From assembly GCA_030549495.1 (NCBI GenBank), contig JAUIRK010000941.1, positions 1 through 64,000 of the forward strand: 64,000 bases of DNA, in the 5' to 3' direction. Source of the stretch: Nectonema munidae (lineage: Eukaryota > Nematomorpha > Nectonematoida > Nectonematidae). Positions 42,716-54,630 of the stretch are shown one piece after another. Each line of letters starts with the position of its first letter. Position 1 is the stretch's first letter. Both the position numbers and the translations under genes were made by a program. The notes under the pieces were generated by a model. The model had not been told where the DNA came from and made no database searches. It saw only the letters and a program-made list of their open reading frames with translations.

Positions 42716-43647
42716 CATTGCTAGTAACAATTGTTTGCTCAGAACGACATCGCATTTCTTAGCCGTTGTTGTTTCCCGTAAAATGAGAGGTGATATAAAA
42801 CTAAGCGAGACATCTTTAGATGACAAAATATTAAAGATTTTTACAAAATTCTCCCTCGCATTCACTAAATATGTGATTGCGAATTTGGGCGCCATTTTAT
42901 TTTTTATGAAATGCAATCAAACCTGACAACCAATGCAAAATATACAACAATATATAAATATTCTGGATTTATGTGATAGGCCTGCTTACGGTGTTTAATT
43001 CAGTTAAAATATTTAACCCGTTATACATTAACATTTATATGAGATATTTTTTAATGATTCTTTCCATGTCATACACGAGAGAACGTGATGTCATGTTTGC
43101 TTAAAGCTCACAAAACTTACATTTACAGATTTTTATCTCTCGTTAAATTTGTTATACTCCATAGATGGTTCATATATTGCACAATTAATGTAAATGTTTT
43201 GGAACAATGATTTGTATAAAATCAATTACTTACACTTTAATATAGGCGTGTTCAAGCAAAAAATTAAAGAAAGATACATAGAAAGATATTTATATAAATG
43301 TATTATCTCATAACCTGCACGGTTGAACGCCTCTAGATAGCTTCTTTGTCATTTCCAACCTCTATACTACGGTGCTTTCTATTCCATATACAAAAGATTA
43401 GGCAGACGAAATTTCTGTTCATATTTTTCTAGAAAAAAAGATTTAGACGATTTTACAAAAGTCAAAACCTATATTTTTGCAATTTGCACACTTTTAAATA
43501 ATATATTTGTCAATTAATCAAATAATCAAAATAAAATTCTGTAATCAAAAAATATTTATTCTTTAAATATTATTTATATATAAATATAACTTTTATATAT
43601 TTATTCTAAGCTTTTTATTTAAGAGAATCTCTTTGTTGATCTTTGAT

Positions 43648-44070
43648 AAATGGGTTTAGCGGAAATGTACATTTATTTTTTGCCTATATGATGCGAACCA
43701 CTTATCTAACATACCCTTTCTTTCCAACCAAAAGAAAAATTGTCAAATTCGATTCACATTGAAATTTTTCGACAAAATCTATATCTTCATATATTGGCAT
43801 TTTTCATAGTTATGAAAGATGCACATTTTCAGACTTTGTATCAATATTAGCGATGGTAGATTTTCCGTGTAGACAAGATAAACACTTCTACGAGCAGAAC
43901 ACACATGAAATGCATGGTCGGTATTGTATTAAAAATTATTTTAAAAGGATATTTTTCGGATCTGAAATAGAACTCGTCTTTCACAAAACGAAAGTAATTC
44001 TGAGTGGACTGTGCACGGTTATGCTAAAATTGGCAGTAGAAGAGAGCCCCACCCCCACTGAAAATAAAAC
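43648..44070 (+). repeat. Segmental duplication block B3 and left MULE target copy
   Basis: It matches 9325-9855 without the 120-bp extra sequence of the left copy. The last 8 bp, AATAAAAC (44063-44070), are the left target duplication of the MULE. Confidence 0.88.
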
Positions 44071-44525
44071 TTAGTTATATTCACAATTTGGTTAGTAAAT
44101 GAATTGTACATCATGCACTTGTGTGTTGAGTCTTTATCGCATTCATTCCCACTGCCGCCTGCTCTTCATTAACTTTCCCTGTAGTTATCTTATACAGCTA
44201 CACCCCCAACATCTGTCTCCAATGAAAATGTCTTTTTTGCTTTTTCTCACGCAGTCCTTTCTGAGAGTGAAGTGCCAGTGGTTTGCGGAGAAAAAGCTTC
44301 TTACGACAAAAGCTTCTTCTTTCCTATTTGATTGACAACTTTCTGACAGATATAATTGCACCATAATCTTCAACATAATCCTTTACATGTGACAACGCAT
44401 GCAACAACACTTAGTGTAATCCCAGTATATGCAACTAAAAACTTATTAGTATCATTCCACTAGTCTTGTTTAGTACAATTACTTGGTGGTTTAATAACAA
44501 GTAACTTTACAGAGAATGCATAACA

Positions 44526-45868
44526 ATGTTAAATGATGGAAGCCGAGGTGAACTTAAAAGACAAAGTGTTTTAAGAAAAATTCGGTACAATAGAAAAGAA
44601 AGCAAGGCCCTGAAAATATATTTTTTGAAATCGCAGAGAATTACTCCAATTGCTCTAACAAGCTGTTCCTACTTTTTTTTCAAATGAAAGAATTATGATA
44701 TTTCACGGAGAAGTGATGGATTACTTGAAAAATGTTTCGAAAATAGATGGAATATTCCTAGATGGAACATTTAAGCTCGCACCGAAACACTTCTCACAAA
44801 TTTTTACAATACATGCTTTTCATAATGAAATTCAAATTTCAATAATGTATTGTTTGTTGGGTTCTCAAAAAGAAAAAACGTACATGTAAGCAAATTTTTT
44901 TTTATAAATTAGCATTAATTAATTCAAGTATTTTAGAAAAGTATTTGAGCATTTAAAAGAACAGATCATCTTTAAAAATCTTGAATATGTAACTGGGGAT
45001 TTCGAACAAGCTCTCATAAATGCTGCCCACAAAGTAATTTGTTTTTAAAATATATTTTTTACATTAAATGGTTTTTTAGGTTTTTCCATCTGCAATTTTT
45101 TTGGCTGCTACTTTCATTTTTGCCAGGCAGTTTATCGAAAGTTGATAAGTTTAGGTTTCGGACCATGTTATACACAGAATGAAAAGTTTCGCAAGAGCGT
45201 TGAAATGCTTCTAGCTATTGCTCTCTTACCTAAAGCAAAGGTATTTTGTCTTTTACTCAACAATTGTGATAAGACCTTTCTTTAGATCGAGCCTACCTTT
45301 AATAAATTTCGAAAAATGCTGAAAGAAGTGAAACTAGAAGATTTTTTCTCTTATTTTCAATCTACTTGGCTTAAAAAGTTTCATATTGATATGTGGATTG
45401 TTAATAGTCGCAAAATTCGAACAAATAATCACAGTGAAGGATTTCATAATTCGTAAGTAAATTGTTACAGTATATATTTTCTCATATTAGAACATTTATT
45501 TAAGACTCAGAGCTCATTTTGCATAAAGCTACTTTATGGGAGATATTATAGAGTTTTTTATCCTCGAAGAAAGAAAGCTACAGAAGGATATGGAAGAAAT
45601 CGAAATAGTAAACTCTTCATACGCTAAAAGTGGAGGTTCTTACGAAAAAAGGAAAAGAGAAGAGACAAACCTCTCAAACATATTTGATGAATATGAAAAA
45701 AATGGAAACATATACTTGTTTTTATCAAGGATCAGTTCCTTAGTATCTAACCCGAAGAAACTTGATGACAAAAGTTTTACGGATAAAAATAATTTTAATA
45801 TCAATTTTTCCATTCTGAATGAAACCTCTTCATCATTCTCTATTACAAATATTTTAAATTTTCAATAA
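44526..45868 (+). pseudogene. MULE transposase, five exons, lightly damaged
   Basis: Exons: 44526-44885, 44937-45033, 45080-45240, 45286-45452 and 45505-45868, split by introns of 46-52 bp with GT-AG ends. Motifs: FLDGTFKLAPKHFSQIF (first Asp), YVTGDFEQALINAAHKVFPS (second Asp), GCYFHFCQAVYRKLISLGFG, and IRTNNHSEGFHN with the Glu. The protein resembles the MULE transposases often linked to FLYWCH fingers in animals, but I could not confirm a FLYWCH domain upstream. Three defects are visible: one extra T in the T-run at 44673-44680, one missing T in the run at 45093-45099, and a TAA at 45524. The first two are homopolymer lengths and could be assembly errors. AATAAA lies at the end of the last exon. 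Confidence 0.82.
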
Positions 45869-46533
45869 AATGTTTTTTATATTTTACGTTTTTATTTAAT
45901 GTCCAAAAATGATTTCTTTTACTTGTCAATTAGTAAACTAATGAATTATTTTAATACATAACTAATTGTTATTTTTATATAATATCGAAGTCTATATATA
46001 CGATATTATAAATGATGTAGTAAGGTGTGTTCACAGCGCAGTTGCTAACTCTCATTTAGCTATATCCTTTTCATTGGCTAGTTGAAACGTTAATCGTCGT
46101 CATTTATCCTAGAACCCCGTTGCCAATCAGTACTTATTGAAGCAATTGTTTTCATATCAGTGCTTTTGTATTTCTCAATGAGTCTCCTCTACTAAATATT
46201 TTTACTTGTTATTGTGAATCTCTCATCAGTTTCAATATTTTCCAGGATCTAGCCAACAAGTTTCTTTATTAGCGTATGTTTCAATCTTATTATAATTTTT
46301 TTCGTATATTTACAAAATTTTTATAAACTATTGTACACATGATCACAACGTCAACAATTAATTTTCACCTGCATTTTGATTATCCTTCAATTCTTACTAC
46401 TACGCAAATCACTAACTACCATCATTCGCGGAGTCTGGAATCCCCCAATTTAGCGCAGTATTTAATCATCGATGTCGTCTTGCTCCTCATCAAGGTTATG
46501 ATTTTTTATTGTAAATAATATAGACTTCATTTT

Positions 46534-46785
46534 TTGCATCTGGAAAAAATGTGTTTTGAATGTAAATTTTGTGCTTTTTCTTCAAATCACTTGTTTAAGC
46601 TAATTAGACTTTTGAATATGAATCATAGGTTAGAAAAAAACTTTTCTGTTGATTGTTTTGTTGAGAGTTGCAAAATTAAATATAAGAGAATAGACTCCTA
46701 TCTTAAACATTTAAAAAGAAGACACATTGAATTTTATCGCGAACGCTTCAATTTATTTTTTGTGTTAATAAAGTTTTTTCTTTGA
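46534..46785 (+). CDS. Small C2H2-type zinc-finger ORF inside the MULE
   Basis: Eighty-three codons encode two finger-like units: FECKFCAFSSNHLFKLIRLL then NMNH, and DCFVESCKIKYKRIDSYL then KHLKRRH, the second a good C-x4-C-x12-H-x4-H. It is co-directional with the transposase, 670 bp downstream, and an AATAAA overlaps its end. Similar paired fingers occur next to transposases in several animal repeats. It might be an accessory DNA-binding protein of the element or an exon of something larger; its role is unknown. Confidence 0.55.
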   Translation: MHLEKMCFECKFCAFSSNHLFKLIRLLNMNHRLEKNFSVDCFVESCKIKYKRIDSYLKHLKRRHIEFYRERFNLFFVLIKFFL

Positions 46786-47236
46786 AGATTATAGATATAT
46801 TGATTTATTCAATAAACCACACTAATATAATGTAGTTTTTACTCTATTATGATTAGCAAACCTCACTAATGTTAGCAATTATGTTTAGTATCGCGCTGCA
46901 CTTACTATTTTAATTAGTAAATCTCAATAAGGTCTGCTTTATTGTTGACTAATTTGTTCAGTATTTAAAATGATATACTCTTTTGCTTAGTAGATTTTAA
47001 TAACGTTAAAAGTAATGTGTACTGACTATCTAAGTAAATTATAATTTTTACTATTTAACTCAGTTGCTTTTATTTAATTTGTAGTAAGCTTACTAACTTC
47101 ATTAGTAGATTGAACTTATTTTCCACTAACTTGATGAATACTACTTACTTCAACATTAGCATGGTTAACTAACACATTAGTCGAATTTTGGACAGCAGCG
47201 TTTACTTTATAAGTTTGTTAGTGTTACTAAGAATAG

Positions 47237-47515
47237 AATAAAACAAAAGCTTAATTCATAAAAAAATTTAATTAATTACAAAATCAATAATAAATCGAAT
47301 CAAAAACATGCAGAATTTATTTTTTTTCGAAACGTCAAGCCTTGTTGGGATGTCAATTAAACGAAGTCCTGAAATGATCTCAACATCCTAATATTAAATA
47401 AAAGTATGTTTTTAGATAATTTTAAGGCATATATCACTAAATCTACTAGCACTTTTACATATTTTTTCACAGTAATTGTCAAAGCGCAGAAATCATATCA
47501 ACATGTTTTTTAGAC
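47237..47515 (+). repeat. Segmental duplication block B4 (partner 9876-10155)
   Basis: It begins with the right MULE target copy and matches block A4 until about 47515. Confidence 0.88.
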
Positions 47516-50090
47516 AATCTAATACTTACTAGAAGATTACTAGAAGTTGGCCCAGCTGCAATCAACATTTATGTCTTCTACATCCCAGGTGAAATTTGAA
47601 GTTATTGCAATTGCTATTTTTATTTTCTCTTTCATTTATCTTATTTTTTCTTGTTTTTACTTGAATAATTTTTTTCTTCTTCTTCTTCTAATAAATAGAA
47701 CTAACTGAAACTTACCATCTATCAGAAGGAGATGAATTACAAATTTAATTGAGAATGCAACTTTGAAATCCAGGCCTTTCATTTTGCAAGAAGAATATAA
47801 AAATGGAGTAAAATGAAAAAACACCTACTTTTATACTTTTTATTTTAAAAAGAGATTATCAGAAATTATAGCCAATCAGGAGACGAAAGTGCACGCCTAT
47901 CAACTGAGTTCATCTATCTCAAAGTTTAGAGAGTTTAAGAACCTTGTTTGGTTGTTTATTTACTTTATGTAGGAGAAAGTTTGCTAAAAAACACAAGTAG
48001 TTGAGATATGTATCATATTCTTATGTTTGTAATGAAAAACACGTCATCAGTTTCATAATCGAAGAAGCTTGAAAACAGGAGTTGTTTTCTTAAAAATAAA
48101 ACCACACATTTTACTTCATACCATGGTGATTCATTTAATTCCTCTTACTATTTACCTGTTTTCATCATCTCCTATATAATGAAATTACATACTAAAATAT
48201 TAATGTACACTTTATATATACGGAATACAAAATTTAATTCAATTTTCAACACTAGATCTCAAAATATATCTATGGTGAAATGAAAGTTGAGTTTAAACAA
48301 AGAACATCGGTAAAAATGGGTTTAAAACACAATAAGAAAAGTAGAGTTTTCATTACAATTCATTTCGGCTTCATAGCGATTGATATGTTGGCAGATTTAA
48401 ACTTTTATTCTTTTAGTTGAAATTATCATAAAAAATTCAGGTGAAAAGCCTTTAAAAAGATTGACTAAACATTGTTAAATTATATTCATATAAATAAATA
48501 ACATCTAGGCCAGAATTTTTCAACCGGCGCCTTAGGCCCCACCCCTTAGTGCCCTAAAAATTTCAGAAGACCACAGAGATAAATTTCATATTTAAGAGGC
48601 GATAGAAAGTTACATGGGGTGACAGAAATCCTAAAAACTTGTTTAATGGATGAGTTTACGAAGATGTGTATTATATTATTTGTTATTTCTGCAAGGGCTT
48701 GTTTTACATAAACAGTATGGTTTGAATTACTACGAAACACTGTTTTTTTATTGATTTTTTTAAGTAGTTTTTAATCGTGTTGAAACACAAGATGTTTTGA
48801 TATGGAAGATATAGTGTTATACTACCATGATCATATTTTGACCTCAAAAGTTATTTCATTCAACATGCGTAACTAATGATTCATCAAAGTGTTGGGTTTT
48901 GTATGTCGTCTGACTTGTAAGACGAGAGATTTAAATAATATTCTATCTCTACCATACAAATAAAATACATGCACACATGATGCGTATAAACACCTAAATG
49001 GATGGATCACAGAATTTATTGCTGGAAATCAATCAATTAATTAATTAAGTTGTTTGTGACGTTCCGCACGCATCCTTACGGATATCGTGGCCCCCTGGAA
49101 TGCTGAGTCCTGGTCTACATGGACTTTCCATCCCCCTAAACGCCTACCGGCCCTTGTTACTGCATAGCTTACCTTATTATTGATACATTTTTCTTTCTTT
49201 TGATCGTGCCGCTTTCACACTACCACTCAATTTCTTGCCATATGTTAGTATTATTTTCCTCATCACTTTTCTCTCTTGTCTTTCGCAACTATTATTTTTC
49301 TCATCACTTCTCTACCTAGCGGCATCACAAACCATTCAGCAAACACAAATACACAAACTTACTTTTATAAACATTTATAATTCACATTTCTAACTTGATT
49401 CTACGCAAATCATATTATTTTTAGATATACTCATAAATATTAGATATATTTTAAGATATACTATTAAATTTATAGATTTAGTCGTAAAATATTTTTTAAA
49501 TATACCTGAAAATGTTTCATGAAGGATTTAAGTATTACAAAAGAAGGGAAGATAGTGATCAGATTGCTATTACTGCAGTAAAAGTTCTAGTTGTCCTGGT
49601 GAGAGAATATTTTTTTAAGTTTGTCTGATCTTAGTAGTTTTGCAACTATAATCATACAATACACAAATTTTAGTTTTATAACTTTATCTGGTCTACCTTT
49701 TTCGCTATCAAATTTAGCAAATATTGGCACGTGCTCGCTCATCTTGCTAATTATTTAAACAAAAGCACAAAATGATAATAATTCATGGCTATATAAACTG
49801 CACAGAATTTTTATTTCTACAATCCATAACCTTATACAAATAAAATAATCTTTTATATAATATTATATAATTTTATATAATCTTTTACAATCCATTACCC
49901 ATACTACAAATAAACCACTTTAAACTACAAATAATATGTGTTTTTTGAATGTGTTTTTGGGTGAAAAAACGCGCCGTAAAAAAGGTTTTCTTTATTGTTT
50001 GAAGCTTTTTCAAAGTTCAATAATTTGAACAAACACTTACTATTATTTAATTGTAAAAATTTATTTATTTTTACTACATTTCACACAAAT
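47516..50090. other. Unassigned sequence with hints of decayed elements
   Basis: At 48513 AGAATTTTTCAACCGGCGCC resembles a hAT left end. A GC-rich patch at 49085-49170 (CCTTACGGATATCGTGG, then GGCCCCCTGGAATGC) is unlike its surroundings and unidentified. A short plus-strand frame at 49511-49599 (MFHEGFKYYKRRED, then a GTGAGA donor) could be an exon but has no support. No other gene is seen. Confidence 0.4.
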
Positions 50091-50094
50091 TATA

Positions 50095-50284
50095 TGTTTT
50101 TGTGAGTGCTCACTGCTTATTGGGTCTATTAGACTGAAGATACCATGTTTACCTGGTTTTGAATGATTTAAATACAAGTAGAATGAGGCATTTTAAAAGT
50201 TTCAAAACTATAATGATAAAAAATCTTCATTTTTAAAGTTTCTCGGGTCTGATGGACCCATGTTTGCCAGATGAGGGTTAAAAC
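50095..50284 (+). repeat. piggyBac-type terminal segment
   Basis: The stretch ends GGGTCTGATGGACCCATG, then GCCAGATGAGGGTTAA. In reverse this is TTAACCCTCATCTGGC followed by a GGGTCC-type palindrome, a layout seen at piggyBac-family ends. A related palindromic phrase (TTGGGTCTATTAGAC) lies near 50117. No transposase is nearby. Confidence 0.5.
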
Positions 50285-51332
50285 ATTAGGTAAGCAGTCC
50301 ACAAAAAACTCGGGAGCAATTAAAAAATGGTCATCACTCTGAGAGACGGTGCTAGGAATTGCGGGGCCCAATTATAATTCTGATAGAGGGACCCCGAATC
50401 TACATAGTAAAATTTATCGATGTTTATATTTAATATAAAAAAACAGGAAAAAAGACATTAAAAATTTTTTAAGCCACCATGGATACTTTTATTGCTTTAC
50501 TTTTAACATTAAGAGGGGCAAACTAAGCAATTACATATACTCCTTTAGAAAAAGATTCTTCTAGCTTTTTTATTAGCAAAATATTTTAGAGATATTTTTC
50601 TAAAAATGTAGTTTATTAATTTTTAAACTTCACAGATTTTCCATGAAATTTACTTCAGTGATTTTCCGACATCAGAGACTTTCCTAGAACCGTTATAATG
50701 GTTAAGAAAGAGGGCATGCTCGGTTAGGGACAATCTACCCCTGGAATTTGACGCCATCCGTTATATAGACATGATGTGAGTATATATGTTCTCCCTAGAA
50801 TATATATTTTATAATAGCAATATATAAACGGTCCTACAAGCAAACTCCTGCAGAGGCCAGATTACCGACTATGCCCAACCTAGCTCCTACCATGGAACTG
50901 TTTTGGGACTTATACCTTGTGCCAATCCTAAATTTAAGTCGGCGGATCTAGAACTCAGAAAAACAGAACTATATCGCAGAATTCCCTATCGCTCGGGGGA
51001 TATTGTATATGGGTAGTCAACTAGGATAACTTTCCTCTTTTTTTAGCATATACCCCGAAAAACGCTTCAACCATGAATTGCGTGAGCTCCCAAGCTTGGC
51101 ATAATTGTGGGCAATGCTCATGTGTCCTTATTTCTCTAACATTTTCTGGAACCATGAAAAGGAGGTCCGACTATGAGCAATAGTGAAAGGGTTGCCATAA
51201 TCAGTTCTAAAAAGTTTATACACGAGGTCGTCTATTTTGTCGTTTCAAGTTGAGGAAAGGCATCCCAAAATGGAGTTACCATAAGTCAATTGATTTATGG
51301 TAACATTTAGCAAAAAAAAATATATATATATT
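50285..51332. other. Unassigned; GC-richer half may belong to the adjoining LINE
   Basis: From about 50700 to 51290 the base composition is closer to that of the minus-strand LINE next to it. In that sense a frame reads GHMSIAHNYAKLG then SWLKRFSGYMLKK. It may be the element's 3' part or another fragment; I see no diagnostic motif. Confidence 0.4.
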
Positions 51333-51449
51333 TTTTTTTAGTCATTGATTTATTTATTTATTTTTCTTGAATTGACTCCAAGGTCTTTAAGACATTCATA
51401 TAGCGCTATGTTATTTTCCCCCTTCTTAATCTTTTCGTGAGCTTCAGGA

Positions 51450-51806
51450 TGAAAACTAAATCCTGCATCCCAATTGATTCCTAGATATTTTAGGTGGCGA
51501 ACTTAGAGAATATTCTCTATGTTTGGCGTGTTATTTTTGGGACAATTAGCGCCAAAGATGATGAACTTGCATTCACCTTAAGGTTCCATCCAGTGAAATA
51601 CCTCCCTAATATGGTATTTACATCCGTAAGGCGTTTGCAAATAAGCGGTACACATATGTCGTCAGCAAAAGTGATTATCCTAGCATAGATTGACTAATTG
51701 AAAGAGTCCGTAATGTCAGATATGTAGATGTTGAACAGAAGAGGGCTTAGAGGTGAAACTTGGGGGACCCCGCGTCCTGGCCTTATTCTCCTGGAAAATT
51801 CGTTAT
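51450..51806 (-). pseudogene. Jockey-type reverse transcriptase, C-terminal part
   Basis: Past a break near 51800 the frame reads GVPQVSPLSPLLFNIYISDI and then, after a stop, FADDICVPLICKRLTDV and FTGWNLKVNAS. The FADD catalytic box is kept. Several stops follow before 51450. Confidence 0.75.
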
Positions 51807-52445
51807 TTATTCTGTTCTGGAATGAACTACCTTGACGATGCATGATGGCACAAACATGCTACTAAGTTTGAACAGCAAACCATCATACCGGACTGTATCA
51901 AAAGCCTTCTCCAGGTCGTAAGATATTATGCCTACGTAGAGGTCATCATTTTTACTTTTAGCAACATCATGATGCCTAGTAAACAGAGCATGATTTGTTG
52001 ATAGTCCTTTATTAAAGCCAAACTGTTCGTCTGGGATTATTGCATGCTTCTTGCACCAAGCATTGAGTACTCCAAAAATTAATTTGTAATACACTTTGCT
52101 CAGGCAAGGGAGAAGACTGATATGCCTTATGTCACTGTGTTTGCCGCTCTTCTTGCCCGCCTTTGGCATAGAAACAAGTATAGCCCTTTTATAGCAGTCT
52201 GAGTAAAACCCATCTTTTATAAAAGAGTTATACATTGACAGCAAGATGTCCCTAAACCTAGGGGGAAGATTCTTGATAAATAGATTACCAACTTCATCCC
52301 ATCCCGCCGCTTTCCTAGCTTTAAGCTTTTTAATGATTTGAACTAGGTCCTCTAGAATGAAGTTAGTGTCGTTCGTCGCAGGTAAACGCCTAAAAAACTC
52401 AATTTCAGAATTAAAATTTTTCTGATATGGATTTGTCCTATACAC
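51807..52445 (-). pseudogene. Jockey-type reverse transcriptase, N-terminal part
   Basis: The 212-codon frame holds LKARKAAGWDEVGNLFIKNL, KSGKHSDIRHISLLPCLSKV, DEQFGFNKGLSTNHAL and YVGIISYDLEKAFDTV with the first catalytic Asp. It ends in a frameshift before the FADD segment. Confidence 0.85.
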
Positions 52446-52505
52446 ATCTAGTCGTAATAATCAGCAAGCAGCGCACATTTATCTTCCGCCTCTATCGCTG
52501 TTCGG

Positions 52506-53566
52506 TTATTCCAAGTGACGGAAGTTGGACCTTTGCAGCCAGGCTTCAGCATCTAAACAGGTTCCAGAACTTCGAAGAGCCCTGTAGCGGGTTAGAGGCT
52601 TTTGTGATGCTTGTGACTTTCCTAGATGTTGTTTCGCCCAGCTTTTATCTAAAGAGTTCTTGCAATTGATTGATAAGATTCTTTGTCTCGAAGTCTCTAG
52701 TGTGAATGTATTTTCTATTGACAGCTCGTTTTCCTTGATAAGTAAGAGGACATTCTTGGGAATTGGATTTTCGTATTTTATAACCCCCTTCAAGGGAACT
52801 GCCTCTCGTGCCGCAGAGAGAATAGCATCGGTGACACACTCCGCCAATTCCTCAGGGGTTTTTACTCCTATGCACCCCATGACTCGCGGGGCTGAATCAT
52901 TTAGTAGCGACCTAAACCCATTCCAGTTTGCTTGTCTGAAGACCCACCTCTTCACTAAATTTCCCTTGTCAGCCGTGAATTGTGGACCTAAAGAAACTGT
53001 GACCAACAAGGGCTTATGGTCAGATACGAAGCAATTCTGTATAACAACTATTGAAGCTAGAAGTGGTTTTAGATTAAAAGACATGATTGCAATGCGCTAT
53101 TGGTTTCACTGAACAGTCTAGTGTGGTGAGCGTTTACGCCACTAAGTAGTAGCACCTTATCGGAAGAGCAAAGATATCTTTCGATAAATTCGTAGTCCAA
53201 CAGAGGGTTACTAGGCGGGTTGTAACAACCCAACACAACTAAATGTTCAGTTCTACCAAGATCAAGCTTCAGGGCCATCGAGACTCCAGAGTAACTTATC
53301 GTAAAAGGGGAAACCTTTAACCCCTCTCGCACACCCATTGATAGACCTCGCGAGTGGCTTTTTCCTGGATGCAAAAATGTCCTATATCCGAGGATGTGGA
53401 TGGAATACTTGGCTTGAGATTTGACTTCATTCAGAGAGAAGACATCTATATTATTTTCGTTAAAGAGCTCAATTAGAGCACTACAGTTCTTAGCCAAGCC
53501 GTTGATGTTGAAGTGCAAAAATTTGAGCATGACAGATTGGCACAACACTATCCTATTTACTGACAC
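52506..53566 (-). pseudogene. Jockey-type endonuclease and linker, two frames
   Basis: The frame 53566-53069 begins MLKFLHFNINGLAKNCSALI and continues IDVFSLNEVKSQAK, the apurinic-type endonuclease start with its Glu, then YSIHILGYRTF and VVLGCYNPPSNPLL. The second frame (53084-52506) carries CFVSDHKPLLVTVSLG, the SDH box, and then a basic linker. A frameshift near 53075 separates them. The expected GDFN box reads SGVNAHH, so a catalytic position is altered. Confidence 0.82.
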
Positions 53567-53772
53567 TCAAGTAGGAGATTCGCAGCCACTGCAACAGTGG
53601 TGATTAATTGAGAGCGCTATTTTCAAAATGGCGTCCTCAGAGAAGAATGGCTCATTGATACTTTTTGTTGAAGAGCGGCCAGTATCATTGGGCAGTTGTT
53701 GTAGGCGGCTGAGTGCCCCTCACCTCAACACAAATAACATTTTACGTTCTTAGGAGTTGCTGACTTGCGCGT

Positions 53773-53997
53773 TCAACGGTCGTGCTCGCCTCCGCACATT
53801 AGACAACATTCTCTGTTTGGACAAGCAGCCAATACGTGGCCTAGTTTTTGACATTTGTAGCATTGCAATGCTTTAGGCTTGGGCAAAAACTCATGGCAGG
53901 CGAATTTCAGACCTAGAATTATCAGTCCATTTTTGGTCAGCTGATCAACAGCTGCCTTGTTCTCAAGGTTCACTATTAGGCAAGATCCCCTTGTCAT
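53773..53997 (-). pseudogene. Jockey-type LINE ORF1, C-terminal fragment
   Basis: Seventy-four codons: a short RNA-binding segment (LENKAAVDQLTKNGLIILG), then CYKCQKLGHVLAACPNREC, a CCHC knuckle, and CLMCGGEHDR of a second. The earlier part of ORF1 is absent. Confidence 0.78.
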
Positions 53998-54029
53998 ATT
54001 TTAAATAGGGGTTCTACCGTGTTTCACAA

Positions 54030-54630
54030 TTCTAGGTCTTTAATTGAAGTCTGATGTAACAAGTGGTGTTATTCAAGGTAGTGTTCTTGGTCCCTTATTA
54101 TTAAACTTGTACATAAACGACTTACTCTCTAATATCAACTCTTGTTTGAAACTGTTTGCCGATGATCTCAAGATCTACGGTGCTTAGACTTAAACATCCC
54201 AAAACACCTTAAAGGCTGTCTTTTTGCTCTTTACGAATGGTGCAGGACTTGGGGAATGGATCTCAATTTTTCAAAATGTAGTCATCTACAAATTGGCACG
54301 AAGAACAACATCACCTTTTACATAGATGTTTACGATATAAAACGAGTTAAAAAGCAAAAAGATACCTCAGGTCCTCTCTTTTTAATAGAATTATAAATAA
54401 ATGGAACAGCCTTGCAAAACATGTTATAGATTCCCTTTTCTCTAAACACTTTCAAAAACCGATTTGATTCTCATTGGAAAGAACTAATCTCCACTTTTAA
54501 CCAGATGTGTCTCTACTATTTCCGTCTTAAAAATAAGGATTTTGATTTATGTTTCACTTCATCCATGTTTCTATTTGCTTACTACGCTTTTATTAGTTTT
54601 TTTTCGCTAAATAAATTATGTTATGTTAAG
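54030..54630 (+). mobile_element. CR1-type LINE 3' relic, internally deleted
   Basis: The first part reads SGVIQGSVLGPLLLNLYIND then LKLFADDLKIYGA, the reverse transcriptase core with FADD. A jump at about 54340 leads to RYLRSSLFNRIINKWNSL then AKHVIDSLFSKHF, the conserved end of CR1-like ORF2. The 3' UTR ends AATAAATTATGTTATGTT. It is oriented opposite to the Jockey-type relic beside it. Confidence 0.78.

Larger units (their letters stand above)
44071..47236 (+). mobile_element. MULE (Mutator-like) DNA transposon, nearly whole
   Basis: The element begins TTAGTTATATTCACAA and ends GTGTTACTAAGAATAG. AATAAAAC flanks it at 44063-44070 and 47237-47244, and the left segmental copy keeps the unoccupied site at 9877-9884, so both borders are well supported. 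The ends match only loosely as inverted repeats (TTAGT, then CAA and GTAAA in register). Long subterminal stretches, especially 46820-47220, are full of TAGTAA/TTACTA phrases. Inside are an intron-bearing MULE transposase (44526-45868) and a small zinc-finger ORF (46534-46785). An 8-bp duplication fits MULEs (8-10 bp). Confidence 0.85.
51333..53997 (-). mobile_element. Jockey-type LINE relic
   Basis: On the minus strand the order is the end of ORF1 with CCHC knuckles, then endonuclease, then reverse transcriptase, decayed near the 3' end. The codon use and GC content are higher than in the LINEs at 1 and 27 kb, so this is a different lineage. Frame breaks occur between the ORF blocks and within the reverse transcriptase. 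The 5' end is truncated at about 54000, where another LINE fragment of opposite orientation begins. Confidence 0.85.

Noticed and set aside
42617-42916. Hydrophobic minus-strand frame (MAYTISVVLYICWKIFLG) as the signal-peptide exon of the EGF gene
   Set aside because: The matching stretch of the left duplicated copy does not keep the frame or hydrophobicity, and no phase-1 donor is evident.
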